NCBI GenBank assembly: GCA_963920765.1
Contig: OY987246.1
Coordinates: 17,542,868 to 17,606,867, forward strand
Reading direction: 5' to 3'
Source: Ulota crispa
Lineage: Eukaryota > Streptophyta > Bryopsida > Orthotrichales > Orthotrichaceae
DNA length: 64,000 nucleotides
Both the position numbers and the translations under genes were made by a program. Positions 1 to 13,293 of this stretch are shown here, piece by piece (the stretch's first letter is position 1; every line of letters starts with the position of its first letter). The notes beneath the pieces were generated by a model. It had not been told where the DNA came from. It saw only the letters and a list, made by a program, of their open reading frames with translations, and searched no databases.

Positions 1-377
1 TCTACCATCCCAAGTCCCAAATAGGGTAGCTCAAGCTCGCATTGCAACTTGTAATATTGCAAATAATTGTCAAGTATTTTCAAATAAGATTTACATATTT
101 TCACATGTGCAAGGTCTACCTTTTCAGTTTCCATATAAAGTAACATAAACACAACAAATCATTTAAGGCAAATTTGTGTTCATTAGATTTGAATTGCTTA
201 ACTCAACATTATTCTCAAATCAACTTAGTAGCAAAATGGTAATTTTGGAAATTTTCTCTTTTACAAGTCATTTTAATTGATTTTTAGCAAAAAATAACTA
301 AGTTTTTAATTTCAAACCTTAAATTTTGTTGAAATTTCTTATATTACAATTTTAACAAATTTTGTGTCTCTTTTACA
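1..377. other. AT-rich, no gene seen
   Basis: Low-complexity AT-rich sequence with stops in all frames. I see no gene or structured repeat. Confidence 0.6.
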
Positions 378-720
378 AGACACACTAAGAGTACAACAGT
401 GCCTCCTAGGTTCCAAGGAAGGTCCTAAGACAAAAAGATGTAATTTTTGTAGGAGGGCACCTTGAATTCCGAGGAGGGTTTTGAAAAATTAAAAAAATTA
501 AAAAAATTAAAAATTGTAAGAGGGCACCTCGGATTCTGAGGAGGGTTTTGAGTTTGTTTATTTATTTATTTATTTGTATTGTAGGGGACCACCTTGGATT
601 CTGAGGCAGGTTTTGAAAAAAAAAATTTGTAAGAGGGCTCCTCGGATTCTGAGGAGCACTTTACAAAACCCATAATGTACCCAAGATGACCTCCTTGATT
701 CTGAGGAGGGCCCTAAGACA
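378..720 (+). repeat. Degenerate tandem repeat with GAGG dyads
   Basis: About four units of GGAGGGCACCTCGGATTCTG followed by AGGAGGGTTTTGAAAAA and A/T runs, period 60-95 bp. The CCTCGGATTCTGAGG core is a short dyad. A second cluster of the same repeat lies at 2936-3140. Confidence 0.82.
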
Positions 721-1605
721 AAAACATATAATTTGTAGAAACTTTTAAAAAACTATTTTTTGGTAAATCTTGAGCTACTCGGGGCACTTACTTGATCTCT
801 TAGAGGCTTATCAAAAAGGATGCAAATTTGATATGGTCTTTTTTTATGTCTGTATCAATATACGTGCTTTTGTAGCAAATTTCTTCTGCTACATGGCTAT
901 ATTTTCATACTTCTTTCTATATCATATCTCAGTTTAAGGAATGAGACTTCTTTATACATGCATGTGATATCATTCTACTCAATTTTGGTAAGAAAGTATT
1001 CTATTTTTCCAGTGGAAAGCAATGGTCTAAGTATAGTTTGTACATACTTTCAGCCACGGTTTGTGAGTTTAACCAAGTAATTGATCATGAGAAGTAGTCC
1101 AAATCGAGGGCTGATCTGGAAGAGTACTCAAGAGTACTACTAAGCAGAGTCTTTTTGGAAAAGTTGATGTATAAGTCCACTGAAAGATTCTCTCAAAAAA
1201 CAGGGTTTTTGAAGGACTTCTTGTGAAGCTATATTAGCCAGCGTTTTGACTTCCTAGTGGTCTTGTTTTGGAAGTCAACGTGACTCTATTTCTTATGTGT
1301 AAGGAGCCAGCCACATTCTGGTAGTAGTATTTTTAGTGTATACCTAGGATGCTTACTACAAAAGCTCTTTTATCGTTCCAAGTACGTGTCCAGAGTTACA
1401 GAGAGCAATTCAGACTCTTTTTTTGTGTTATGCATTGCTTACTGCTAGCTGACTAATCAAGAGCTAGTAGCTTCAAAATTTACTGAGTAGAAAAAGTCAT
1501 GTAAATTTCTCAACAGCAAGCGTATGAATCTATTCTAAAGCAAAAGTTTAGAACTTAGCAATTTTACTGCAACAAAGTATAGAGGTACGTAAAAGGATGA
1601 GAGAT
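721..1605. other. No gene seen
   Basis: Mixed-composition DNA without a convincing exon. Nothing recognised. Confidence 0.5.
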
Positions 1606-1631
1606 TTTGCCAAGTTCTCCTAGAGGTCATG

Positions 1632-1763
1632 GGCCTCACTTGCGCTCATCCCAAAAACAAAAACAAACCAATGTTTTGTTAGTGAAGATACACAAGTGGC
1701 CTCACTTGCGCTCATCCCAAAAACAAAAACAAACCAATATTTTGTTAGTGAAGATACACGAGG
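1632..1763 (+). repeat. 66-bp tandem duplication
   Basis: GGGCCTCACTTGCGCTCATC begins a unit that repeats immediately with two or three differences. A diverged inverted copy of the neighbourhood lies at 5371-5516. Confidence 0.92.
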
Positions 1764-2935
1764 TGTCTTTAGACCATGACGCGTGCTATAGCTTTCACCA
1801 GGAAAACTTAGAGACAAAACTTACAAATTACCAACAAAGCCCCTGATACAACAAAAAAGACAATAGAACCTGAGTGGCGTTTTGCGTGGAAGTCATGACT
1901 AGAAAGACGTGTGAAACAAGAGCAGCCTCTGGTCCAGCAACTTGGGCCGGTATAGCTCCAAGTTTGTACTCCTGTGTCGCTTAGCCTAAAGCTGAATGCT
2001 CAGAGGTACCGTGTATTCAACATTGGAAGACAAGCGATATAGAGCGTTCATAAGCCAACATATTGCAACTTGTGCTCAGGTGCTTGCGTGTTTTTTTGGC
2101 TACCTCAGAGGAGCCACAGAGGTAGGTAAACAAGCTTTTAACTTCCTGACTCATTTCTTAAATTAGAGCCGTAACCTCAAAATCTGAGCAAATTTAGGGT
2201 TAATAGTATAGCATTACTTATGACTCATGCAGTAGCAATGCTTTGATCCTTTGGATTTAGTGGCCAGGTACGTTAATCCATATACTGCTTAGTTGAACAG
2301 TCAAATCATGTAGATTTGGGTAATGTACTATATTACAGACTCTCATAGAGTGAAAAGAGTGAAAAACAAGGAAAAAACAATTTTTTGAGGCTATAAGGTG
2401 ATTTTAGATCTTAGCCTTCGTGAATGAGTTTATATCTCAACATTTCTTGTAAGAAAGAACGAGAGATTTTTATGTTTGTAGAGCTTGTAAGCACTACTGC
2501 TTTTCAATTTATTTTTTGGAAGGTATAAAGCTATAAAGAACACTTTTATAGAAGGGAGTATTCTACATAGTATTATTTTTTGGAAAAAACAAGAGCAAGC
2601 TTTAGCAATATTTTTAGGAGAGATAATATGCTTGGTATAAGAACCAAGCAAATGTTATCATTGTGCCCGTATATAGTGACTAGTAAAGTGCTTTACTTTT
2701 ACTATATATCAAGTGGAACTAGAGAGTTTTTAAAGCTCTTTTCAAGATATCTTGCCACCAATGTGTCACGTCATTTCTATTATCATAGTATGTGACCTAG
2801 CCTTTGTTAAAGCTTTTGTCATCTAGAAATGTCCCACTATTTATAATTCAAAAAACCATTCTAAGATTTCATGTCATCCAAGTGTTAAGAGACAAGTACT
2901 TGAATAGGAAATCTTGAAAAAAAAAAAAAAAAAAA

Positions 2936-3140
2936 TTGTAGGAGGGCACCTCGGATTCCAAGGAGCAAAAAGGGCCTCTTGCAAAACCAAAAAAAATAAT
3001 TGAAAAAAAATAATTTTTGAAAATAATAATAATAATAATTTGTGGGAGGGCTCCTTAGATTCCGAGGAACACTTTGCAAAACCCACAATGGGCCCAAGAT
3101 GACCTCCTTGGTTCCAAGGAGGGTCCTAAGCCCCCCTATT
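2936..3140 (+). repeat. Second cluster of the GAGG-dyad repeat
   Basis: Two or three units (GGAGGGCACCTCGGATTCC, GGAGGGCTCCTTAGATTCC, GACCTCCTTGGTTCCAAGGA) follow a 24-base A run. The final unit with GATGACCTCCTTG matches the end of the cluster at 378-720. Confidence 0.8.
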
Positions 3141-3279
3141 TGGTTCAAAGAGGAGGTTTGTAGTGTGCAAGTGAACTTGTAATTGTTAATCATAGCTTGA
3201 AGCTTATTTGAAATGTGAGGTTTTTTTTTTAATGTCCTATTTATGCACGTCTATTCGTTAAATATTCCAAACTCACATC

Positions 3280-3660
3280 ATAATCTCATTCATTGGATGA
3301 TAATTGGATGAATGATGAATGGATGACTGGATGAATGTTTTTTATCATGGATGAATGCCATTCATTCTTCATCCGTTTCAAATTTCCTTTCATGTGCATA
3401 AACTAGATTTTCTACCATTTTTGCTTTTACTACCTTTATTTGGACAATGCATTAATTTAAAAGAGCTTTCTTCCTACAAGTTATTTGATGATCTTTTCAT
3501 TTTTAAGAGTTGTTCTAATACTATTTTATGGGCTAACTTCATTTTTTATTATTCAAAAATGAATATTTTTTAGTAAAATGTAAACACTCAATGCTCAAAT
3601 CTAACTGCTAGTGGCTCACCACTCACCGCTCCCCGCTCACACTTTAGCTGCACTGGCTAT
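3280..3660 (+). repeat. ATGGATGA microsatellite and possible relic of the fold-back terminus
   Basis: ATGAATGGATGA-type repeats are followed by CTCACCACTCACCGCTCCCC at about 3615, which resembles the GCTCACCGCTCACC terminal repeats of the fold-back element. It may be a decayed single end. Confidence 0.4.
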
Positions 3661-5370
3661 TGACCTTCGTTGCAAGCTGAAGTGACTGATGCTCTCTCAA
3701 TCAATCTTAGGGTCAATTTGCACTTGGCGTTTGCAAACAACACCTTAAAAACATAAAAGTCGCCACTGTAGCAAGGAGAGTTTTATTGAACAGGGAAGTG
3801 GGTCGGTATTGAAGGGCCCAGACTTGCTGGACCGGCCCTAATGACGGGGCATCACATTTGCAGTAACACTTACGTTATTTGTTTGCCAGCTAGGCAAATA
3901 CAATAATGGCAAAGGGAGGTGTTTTCATTACGAATTGGTCTTTTCTAGAAGTGCCTACGTCCCTCTGTCGGACTCCACCAGTTGGCTATCACAGCGCTAC
4001 ACTTTGTGTATTCACTTTCTTGCTGGACTCCATTGTTTGAAATTTTTGCTTGAAATCCTCGCTTGAGTTCTTGAAATTTTGGCCACTTCGCTACGTTGTT
4101 CATGTACTTCCCTACTACAGTTGGAGTTACAATCGCTTTGGTTTGACATGCACGCTTTGACAGGATCGTTTCCCCTGCAAGGCTCTGGCAAGCTCTCCTG
4201 GAGGAGTGAATTTTCATCAATTGGGCACCGAAACAATCCTCCCGGATTTCATCATCTCCCCGAAAGCACGAGTTTTCTGCACACCACGAATCAGGACAAC
4301 AAGCGGGGGTGAGGACTTGAAGTACCAGCTTGACGCGAGTTTTGGAGAGGAGCACTTGTCTTCGGGGAGGGCGTACTTCCACAAGCGCTCGCACTCTCGC
4401 AGCCGCACGTACACCGCAAGCTGGGAATCACAAACGTTGATTTCACCTTCGAAATGCCTAATAATGGTCTGTCAAACTGTTACTCCTATATCATAAAGAA
4501 TCTGTTACTCAGGAATTGTGGATGCTTCAAAGAGGTCTATTCTCTGCGTTTGCATTCTGTAATCTGTCATGAAAGTTGGTTACCTACTTGGTGAAGAGAT
4601 GAGCTCAGTGGACAAGAGTTTACTTTGATAATATAAAGCACAAGTAGTACATGTACCTGAGGACCTGCGTATGCTTTTTGAAAGTTGAAGTGATTGTGGA
4701 GATGAAGTCGATCGACTTCCATTTATTCAATACAAGCTGCAATGAGCTTCTTCCTGGTGCAGCAGTCGTAGAACAGCAAGCCAAACCTGGAACTTCTGTC
4801 ACTAATTCACAAACCGTTGTTACGTAACTCAAGTTCCAAGCTGACATTACGAAAAACCGCAAATAAAGTCTAAAGATTCTCTGAAATCTCTATTTTGGGT
4901 ATGATTTATAACTGCGAAATACCTGCAACTCTTCACGGAGTTCCTGCGAAATCATCGGCTAATCTGGACTTGAAAGCGCTCTTTCCAACCTGCCAGCAAG
5001 GATGCCATGTAGGTTCGGTGGATAGGAGCGGCCCTTGGTGCGAACAGGCGCTGCGTAAAACGCTAATCTACCAGTTTCTTCAGAACCGTAAGTCCAAGTG
5101 CGAATGGGCCTTTATACTGATCTGGGGTTGCTCACACTTGCTGCGTTTCTCTCCGCAAACGTCTCTGTGACATCAGCTCTACAGTTGTAGTCTCTCTGAA
5201 CGCTGTGTATTTCACATGGGAATACTAATTCTGAGCTAAGGATGGTCAGAGCATTTGGTTTGAGCGTGTTTCTACAGTAACATCAACATGGCTTCAACAC
5301 AGAGCGTTACACACGTTTTACTTGGTTTGAGGTTCTTGTTAGTATGTATTTTTGTGACTTGTTTGTCATT
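3660..5370. other. GC-richer island without recognised gene
   Basis: Base composition rises to gene-like levels, and overlapping open stretches exist on both strands (complement of 3945-4394, 149 codons; 4895-5170). None gives a protein I recognise and no frame stays open across plausible splice sites. It may be a decayed gene or a noncoding transcript. Confidence 0.4.
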
Positions 5371-5516
5371 AGTTTTCCTCGTGAAGGCTATAACACGCGT
5401 TATGGGTTGAAGACACCTGCTGTATTCTCACTAACATGTCATTGGTTTGACTTGTTTTTGAGATCGACATAGGTGAGGCCCATATCATCTTGGAGAATTT
5501 GGCGAATTCAAGATTT

Positions 5517-8500
5517 CTTCTAACTACCTCTAAAGCTATGTCTATTGACCTCTTTGCTTTCTTTTAGTTTAGAATAGTAAAAGAGGCTCTATGACTATCA
5601 CATAGTATATGACATTGCTATGTTTACTATGTGGATGGCTTTTTTTGAGATTCCCAAACCCCTCGTCTTCTAAGAAATTCTTTAATGGATGGCTGAAGTT
5701 CTGCTGAACTTTATAGTTTGCTGTATAATGCCTTACACTACTTGAACTCTAATGTTTACGCTGGTTTTATTAGACGTTACTATCACGCTGTGTCTTCCCC
5801 TTTTTTTATAAAAAAAGAAAAGTGAACCAGTTATAAACCCGGCTCAAGGAAACCTTGCTTTCCCACGTAATGCTGGGGTTTTGAGTGATCACTCTTATAA
5901 AGAGAACTCGAGCTTTTAGTAAGTACTAATATAGTACTGAAAATTCTACTGCTCATTATAATAACGATGCACTTCATCTTCCTGCTATAAAGCTGACTCG
6001 GCTTGCTGGTGTTACATAAGCTTAATCATGAGGGTATGACTGCTCCTCAAAGGACGGATTCTTCCTTTTTATAAATATAAAGTTTACCAGGAGAAGTAGG
6101 GGCTAAAAGCAAAGAATTAAAGGGTAAGCGTATGGTCAGGCTACTTGGTTCGAACTTGGTCATTAAAAAGATACTAGGACTGTGCTACAGATATGTTTGA
6201 TTGAAACTTGATTAGGCCTTATACTCGTTAGTCAAGGCTTTGACATGGGTATACTTATATATTCCCTTCTTAAAAAATTCCACACTTGACCTACCATGCA
6301 CAGATTTTTGATGTCAGATCAGTGATTTGACTGAGAAAAAAATACCATGTGAGATGGCTAGGGTGGCCAGCAGTAAAAATTCGTTGTTCTGGTACTCTCC
6401 ATATATACAATTAAGTATGAAAGCTTGCTCAGACCTTTGCAAGGGTCGATACCTAGAGTACTACATGCTGATCTTATAAGATAAATAGTAAGCTATTCTC
6501 TTCTATTCCTGCTTTTTTGAGAATACTGCCTGATTCTGCTATGATGCGACTATATGACCCTAGAAGGATCCATGTACATGATCCTGAATTTCTACGTATT
6601 GAGCCTCTAAAAAGTACTAGCAAGTGCCCAAGCAATGCTGGGATGTTCCAAAAAAGATTTTTTTTTTTTTGGCATGGCTGGCCCCCACATCGACGCATGT
6701 GCACTAAACTGAGCCTCTTTTTCATAAATTTTTTGACAAATTTAGTCAAGTGTCCCCATAGCTAAAGATGGATGTGGAATATTCCACACCATTTCATTTG
6801 GAAGGAGGCGTTGCCTGGTAGCGCTAGTGAACGTTATGTTTACAAATTGTTTACTGTAGTCATTATTGATAAAAAATATTGGAATACTAATAGGTATTTA
6901 TATTGTAGAATGTCGAGAAATTAGTATAGGGCTACCTAATTGCACTATTTAGTGTAGAACCAACCCCTACAAGAGTATCTCATTCTCAGCAGTTTCCAAA
7001 AAAACAAAAGTATGCATCAAAATATCCCAGTATACAAGGATATCTATTAAAATTTGGAAACTAATATAGGGACACTTGCGGTTTGTTATGTGTACATTTG
7101 GGGGGTAAACCTTAGATATTTACCATCAAAAACGGTGAATTTGAATTTTTTTTGAATTCACATTTGGATTTAGAGACCTTGATTTAGTCTAGAACCATAA
7201 AGGAGGTTACAATCAAACAATGCTTAGTTGAGAAGCTTAGCTAAAGGGCAGATTATTACTTTTACTCTTGTTTGTAAAAGTGCAAAAATTTTCCACTAAG
7301 CTTTGTTCAATTGTAACCTCCTTTGTGCTTCTATATTGAAACAAGGTTTCTATATCCAAATCTCAATTCAAAATTTTCAAATTCAACTTGCTAATGGTAA
7401 ATATCTAAGATTTACTCCCCAATGTACATATAACAAACCTTGGATGTGCCTATATCAATTCCCTGAATTTTTATTTTTAACCCTTGAACTCCCCAAAGGA
7501 CCAAAAGTGTCCTCAAATGATTTGAGAGGCTTGTTTGAGGCATTGAATCTAATATTTTTATTTTGCTACAAACTACAATTATGAAGGTTTTCAAGTGGTC
7601 CATGCAAATGGAGTAACAACAAGGCAAGCCAAATGGTGTACAAGTGTCTTAAGAGCTTTGATTGGGTGGAACACCATACAAGGCGTAGTAGCAAGCAACA
7701 TCTTTCAAGTTGCAACTAGTCAATGTCCCTTGCAAGCTTCCTTGCTTGTGGTTTGTGATAGTAAGGAATTTGTTGGCAAACGGTTCAAGCATGTTCTAGA
7801 CGCTTGTTGTGGCAAGTTGGCAACCCTCACCAATTGTGCAAAGTCATTGTTTTCCATGCAATAGTAGTTTGAAGCCCTAAAACTTAACAAAAAAAGAAGT
7901 ACAGTCTTCAATAATTTGCAAGTTCATTCACACGCTACTTACCAAAATTGTGATGAATCAAGGGCTTAAAGAATTTTGTAAAAATCATTAAATAACAACT
8001 AGCCAAAAAATAAAATTTTACCATCACATATTAGTCTCTCATCTCCCATGGTCGATTGCAGCCTTAAATTTTGTTTGTTGTGCAATAGGCACCCAACAAT
8101 GCAAGCATGTTAGAAAAATTTGGACAGAAATGGACAGAATAAATGACTTATGCACGTTCATCCATAAAATATACTAATTTTAGTAGCTTTCATCCGATTT
8201 TTGACAAATGTTGTGTTTGCTTGGGGAGGGACCTAGCAATTTTATCCATTTCTTCACTTGATTTTGCTAGTGTATCAGTAGCTAGTCCAAAATTGAGGTA
8301 AAATTTAGGCAAATAAATTGCTAGGATAAAGGCTAGGCAATATTTCTAAACCTTGCAAGTAACACCATATTTGTTAATTTTGGAAAAACGGTACATTTTG
8401 GAACTTTCAAGTTTTAATTTGAAGGTTTTAGGTGGCCTCCTAAATCCAAGCTTAGCGTTTTTTTTTGTACACGGGTCCTCACTTGAGAGGAGAAATTTGC

Positions 8501-9954
8501 GAGGGAAAAAAATCTTAGTGGCTTTGACTGAATCTAATACCTTTGAATCTGATTTAAGGTAACTTTTTGGGTTTAAGGTGGAGTACAAAGTGAGACACCT
8601 GTTTTTCCCACATTAACGAATATGGTGTTAAGTTGTTGTTTAAGTACTAAGTGTTCCACTATTTTCTATGGTCACTTTTTGTGGATCATCCATTTGACTA
8701 AAATATGATGCATCAAAGTTATAAATCTCCCAAAACCACCGTAATTTTGGTGAAAATGACCTTAACACTTAAGGTAGTCTGCTCATATTCTGCTCATGCT
8801 CTAAAACCGCTCACCTCACCAAATGTACTCTTCTAATACATGCTATTTTTCATATCCTTTGGAAAATTTACCGAAAAATAGTTCACCTCCCTAAAATTCA
8901 GTTTCAGCCCTTAGATGGACCGTTTATGAGCACATTACCTTAGGGGTTAAATTAAAATGGTCAGCACTTTCACCAAAGTCAAGAGGAGGAAAGTACGTAG
9001 CATGGGGTATTGGGGGTGTCGTCTCTTCCTCCCTCACTCTCACCAACAGTCCCCTATTGAAAATCATTCTTCCCACAGCTCCACAGCACCGCCCAATTTG
9101 CTTACCTACTCTGCCGCAACAGGCTGCCTGCCCTTGAAACGCAAGCATCCGACCCTCGTCGTCGAACCTTCAAGCTTCCTTCGAACTTCATCCCTTCCCT
9201 CGCCACTCGCTGCTCTCTTTCTCTCAAACTTGCTCAACATTCTGCAGCCTCCTGCATCGCAATTGCTCACGTTTTCAGTCATCGAGACAACGTAAAACGA
9301 CAGAGTGCAGGGATCTGCAGGGAAAATTAAAATTCTCGTTATGCACCCGATTCAACTGTACGTCGAGTGTCCCTGTATCTTCTCTCTACTTCTCGACACT
9401 GTCCATCGCTACTTGTCTTTCAAGGTGCAGCGCTCCGATTGACCGTGCATGATGTCAGTTCCTTGACCAAGTATGCCAAGGTCTGTACTTCAAACCGGCA
9501 ACTGAAGGTGCTCCGACTTGATTATGAGGAAGGAATGTCCAGGTTTGGTGTTTAATTTCTTGACCGCTGCATGTAATTACACGGTCGATAACTCGAGCAT
9601 CTAGTCGTACGTACGTGTTCCTTGATTCTTCAGTAGTGAAAAAAATGGCCAGAGTAGGCGCAATGGTCCCACACCCCGAGATGCACAAATAAACGCCATT
9701 ATCATCAAACCCTTAACCTCAACTCGCTAGGTGGACATCCACTCTGTTGATCTGATTTTGTCAGTGCTCTTCTCTTAGTGCGCTTATGCGGAGTGAGCTA
9801 GCTAGTTCTCGGTGGTGTTCCACCTTAGCATTAAAGCTCTGTTAGGCTTTTAAGGCTCTTTCTTTGGAAGGCAACAACAAACATATCAGGTCAGGATACC
9901 GGCCTCGCAACACGAGCAGCAAACGCTGATTAGGGTTTCAAGCCCTTCGTTTCA
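5517..9954. other. Intergenic, old repeats; GC-richer leader near 8950-9950
   Basis: 5517-7470 is AT-rich and includes a repeat block (AATGTCGAGAAATTAGTAT at about 6909) that recurs near 63417 and 63778. About 7477-8765 resembles the family D element. From 8950 the DNA is GC-richer and is probably promoter and leader for the TIR gene, with no clear TATA box. Confidence 0.45.
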
Positions 9955-12900
9955 ATGTCCAACGAGATAGAACTTGAAGTGGTGCCACGGAACCCGGTGC
10001 CTTCGATGTCCAGCTCTATGCAAATGGATGCGGTATTCGATGAGGAGTGGCATCCTTCGTTGGATACCAAGAAGCAGGAGGAGTGGGATTCGACGCATTT
10101 GAAGCCAAAGCACACCATATTCTTGAGTCACAGCGGAGCGCAGAAGAACTTCGTGGAGCAGCTGTGCGTGGACCTGGTAGCTGCGAAACAAGCGCCATTC
10201 TTTGACAAGCGACCAGACAGCTTGCCCAAGGGGGAGAAGTTCGCGCAACTCATATTCCAAGCGGCACGGCAGTGTCGGCTGGCAATCGTGGTGGTGTCGG
10301 AGGAGTACTTCACCCGAAGCAAGTGGCCCATGTTGGAGCTGGCTGCGTTTGTTAAAGCACGCAAGAGCACAAGTAAGGTATGTACACCCAAAAGTGACAC
10401 TTATCTTAGATATGGTAATTGGGAGGGGAGGGTCTGTTGAAAATCTAATGGCATGTGCTTGTTAGGAAATGAGTACAAGTTCAAGCAAAATTGTTTTCTG
10501 AATTTTTTGAGATGGTATTTATAAATTATGAATTATTGAAGGTAGTTCCCTAAATTGACCTATTGTGGACATTAGACTCTTATAAAAGTGACAACAAAAA
10601 GATTGTGTCACACTCAATCATAAACTGCCACCTACATAATTTTTATTTCCTTGTGTCAACTTGCATGTCTGATTGGGGTGCATGCGTGTCTTGTTTGAAT
10701 GCAAAAATGCTACTTTTTAGGTTTAATTTTAGATGTCAATAAACGGCTGGTACATACCTTACACAGCAAAATCAAGCTCGCCGGTGCACCATCCTGCCCT
10801 TGTTTCTGGGATTGTCGTGCAAAGAGTACGGCGATGCGACGCGGAGGCAGCGCTGGTTCGAGCGATGGGCCGAGTGGGCTCAGGAGGATCCCCAGATCGA
10901 CGTGGACGTGTGGAAGGAAGCTCTGCGAGAGCTGGACGGCATAAACGGCATGGAGTATGTTGCAGCTTTCGGCGAGGTGGAGTACCGCAAGGAGGTTGTG
11001 TCCACTTCCTGTGGCATCTTGAAGAACAACTTGGACGCGGAGCTGGTAATTGAATCCTTCATTCATAAATTGTACTCCCTACGTCTCAAAATGATCTTCC
11101 TATCACACAAAATGTTATAGATTAACCCTTAAACTTCCCATGGGCATAGTAGATACTTTGTTGTGTATATGGCATTTGCTATCAACAAGAAATTCTAACT
11201 TGGGATCTCAAATAGCTCACTAGAACCGCAATTTATCTATGTTCCAACATCTTTGTTGATCTCAAATGTAGTAGAGGTGTGGATCCATTCCAAATACAAG
11301 AAAAATACCCCGTATTGTACTAGTTGCAAAGGGCCTTCCTGACGTTTAAGGGTTAAGCTCAAAAAGAACCATTTTTCAATCTTTTTTGGACTTATGAATA
11401 GAGTGTAATGTCCTCCTATTGTTCTAAAACTTTGAGTTTCAAACTAATTTTCTAAGTTTGGTTTCAAAGTGCTTGAAAATTGAATTTTTGAGGCATTTTT
11501 GAAGAGCACTGGTGGCCACTTACTTGATGGCATGTGATTGGTTAGCATGCCCATGCTTTTGGACTATGTGTAAGTGTTGCTAGCTCCCTTCTTCCAACAA
11601 GAAGATCATTTTGGGACACTAAATAAAGGTTAATAGGAAGATCATTTTGGGACAAAGGGAATATTCATTTTCGTTTAGTTTGGAGGGATTTTGCAAGTAA
11701 CGTCACAAAACCATGCTTGTCACATTGGATCAACCCTAATCCGCATGTCTGTCTCATGCAAATACAAATGGTCTAAGGCACAAACACAAGCAGTTTTTTC
11801 TTATTTTCTAGTTTAAGTATAGGCATAGACGCAACCTTGCAATTGCATCTTGACGCATATCTTGATTCACCACCTTGTACATTGATTCTAGCATAGACAA
11901 CCATTCCGCCCAATTTGGTCTATTTCTCCTATCCAACAAAAAGCAATCACAAAGAGAGTCAAAGTTAAAAAGTAGTTTCAAATAGTCAAAGTTGGAAAGT
12001 AACTTCAAATAGTGTCATATATAACAATCCTATGTTTTTATCTTGTCTTCCTAGTTGCTTAGTTGTTGATGCCAACCATTTGTTGCTCATTACCTAGCTT
12101 CGGTCCTCTCAATATTTTCTCATCAAGAGCGGCGTCCCTTGCTCTTGATGCTTTTTACACTACGTGTGGTTTTCTTTTTTTCCCTCTATTCTTGTCAAAG
12201 CAAACCAAAGAATAATTAGAAAATTATGTTATGGATGTGAGTGTGTCCATGGTTGTCACTTTGGACTGCCCATCTGTCCACATTTCCATACATCCAAAGT
12301 GCCCAATTGAGCTCATGGTCCGTTCATTGTAGTCAATTCATAGTTGACTTCAAAAAATGATAAAAAATGACAAAAAAAACTTTCCTTGTATATGCTAGTG
12401 ACACTAATTGTTACCAATATGAAGTCAAAAACATGGATTTAATGCCACGTCAAGTACTAAAAATGAAAATGAATAATTAGATTCTTCCTATTTTAGATCA
12501 AAACCCTAAAAGCACCCTAAAAACAAGAGAGGATGGACACGTCCGTTAGTATTGTTTGTTTTGTGCGTCCACTTGTGCTGCTTGATAGCCAAATCTTGCC
12601 TAAAGTAACAACTATGGGTGTTCCTTGTTTGTAAGTTGTGCATTTGTTTGAAAGTTTTCTAATATTATTTCTACTTGCGCATGAGGATCCTAGAATTGAA
12701 TTTCCTATGTGTAAGGAAGGGTATCCCTAACGTTATGTTCTACACTAATGACGGTTTGAACTCTTGTCAATAACAAAGTAGGTCAATGTTATTGCAAGGG
12801 TGGGAAATACTGTATGTTGATCAAGCGCAAGCGTTAGCTTTTTTAGGTGCATATGCAAAAAATGTTAAAATTGATGTTTCATATTGTTGCACATGCAAGC

Positions 12901-13293
12901 TTATAGCCACTAGAGAAAAAATATTATTGTTCATGTTATTAACATTTAAGATTGGTGTCCTTGAGTACATTTTAGTTTGAGTACATGTACAATTTGTGTG
13001 TGAAATACTGACAAGATGACCTTTATTTGGATAATGATTAGGTGCTTCCACCATGGATGTTGTCGATTCTCAAGGATACGGTTTGGAAACTTTGCTCTAT
13101 ATGCCTTTCCATTGTAGTGGCATTTCTCTTTTTTGAATTTGGTATAAGAATAATTATCCCCTTCATGAAGAAAAGTGTTGGAGACCCGTTTTCTGAGAGC
13201 ATGATTCCAAAGCCCATATGCACTAGAGAGGGCAAGCCTATTCCGTGCCCAGACCAGTTATTGGATGCTTTGAATAACAGAGGGCCACACTAG
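9955..13293 (+). CDS. TIR-domain protein with predicted C-terminal membrane segment
   Basis: Three exons fit in phase 0: 9955-10377, 10767-11045 and 13042-13293, giving about 317 residues. Residues 52-180 form a TIR domain: HTIFLSHSGAQK begins strand A, FFDKRPDSLPKGE follows, and SKWPMLEL carries Glu128 at the position of the catalytic glutamate of NAD-cleaving TIR domains. Exon 2 adds ILPLFLGLS, a typical later TIR strand, and an acidic, Trp-rich helical region. Exon 3 encodes a hydrophobic stretch at about residues 251-275, then a short basic and Pro/Cys-containing tail. No NB-ARC or LRR is seen, so this is a TIR-only architecture. Family knowledge suggests NADase signalling in immunity; membrane anchoring is inferred. 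The start is the first ATG of the open frame, after an in-frame-unrelated leader. Exons 1 and 2 are secure. Exon 3 rests on phase, the acceptor and an open frame to a stop, and could belong to something else. Intron 2 carries a 235-bp TTAA element. Confidence 0.8.
11122..11356. mobile_element. TTAA-bounded MITE, family A, in TIR-gene intron 2
   Basis: 235 bp from TTAACCCTTAAACTTCCC to GACGTTTAAGGGTTAA. The interior (ttgttgatctcaaatgtagt, aaaaataccccgtattgtac) is shared with the copies at 61989 and 62865. Confidence 0.82.

Larger units (their letters stand above)
1606..5516. repeat. Diverged inverted-repeat pair about 3.7 kb apart
   Basis: The block 1606-1810 (GCCAAGTTCTCC, GGGCCTCAC, AAACCAATG, GTTAGTGA, ACGCGTGCTATAG, TCACC.GGAAAACT) matches the reverse complement of 5371-5516 in the same order. 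This could be the ends of an old DNA transposon or two separate copies of a repeat. No transposase is seen between them. Confidence 0.55.

Noticed and set aside
3945..4394. 149-codon minus-strand open frame
   Set aside because: No recognisable domain, no supporting splice structure, and overlapping open frames on the other strand. It is kept only as part of a GC-richer island.
8957..9295. 112-codon open frame before the TIR gene
   Set aside because: Low-complexity Ser/Pro/Leu content with no family match; more likely promoter or leader sequence.
10128..10400. Antisense open frames over the TIR exon
   Set aside because: They are shadows of the TIR coding sequence, which has clear family motifs on the plus strand.
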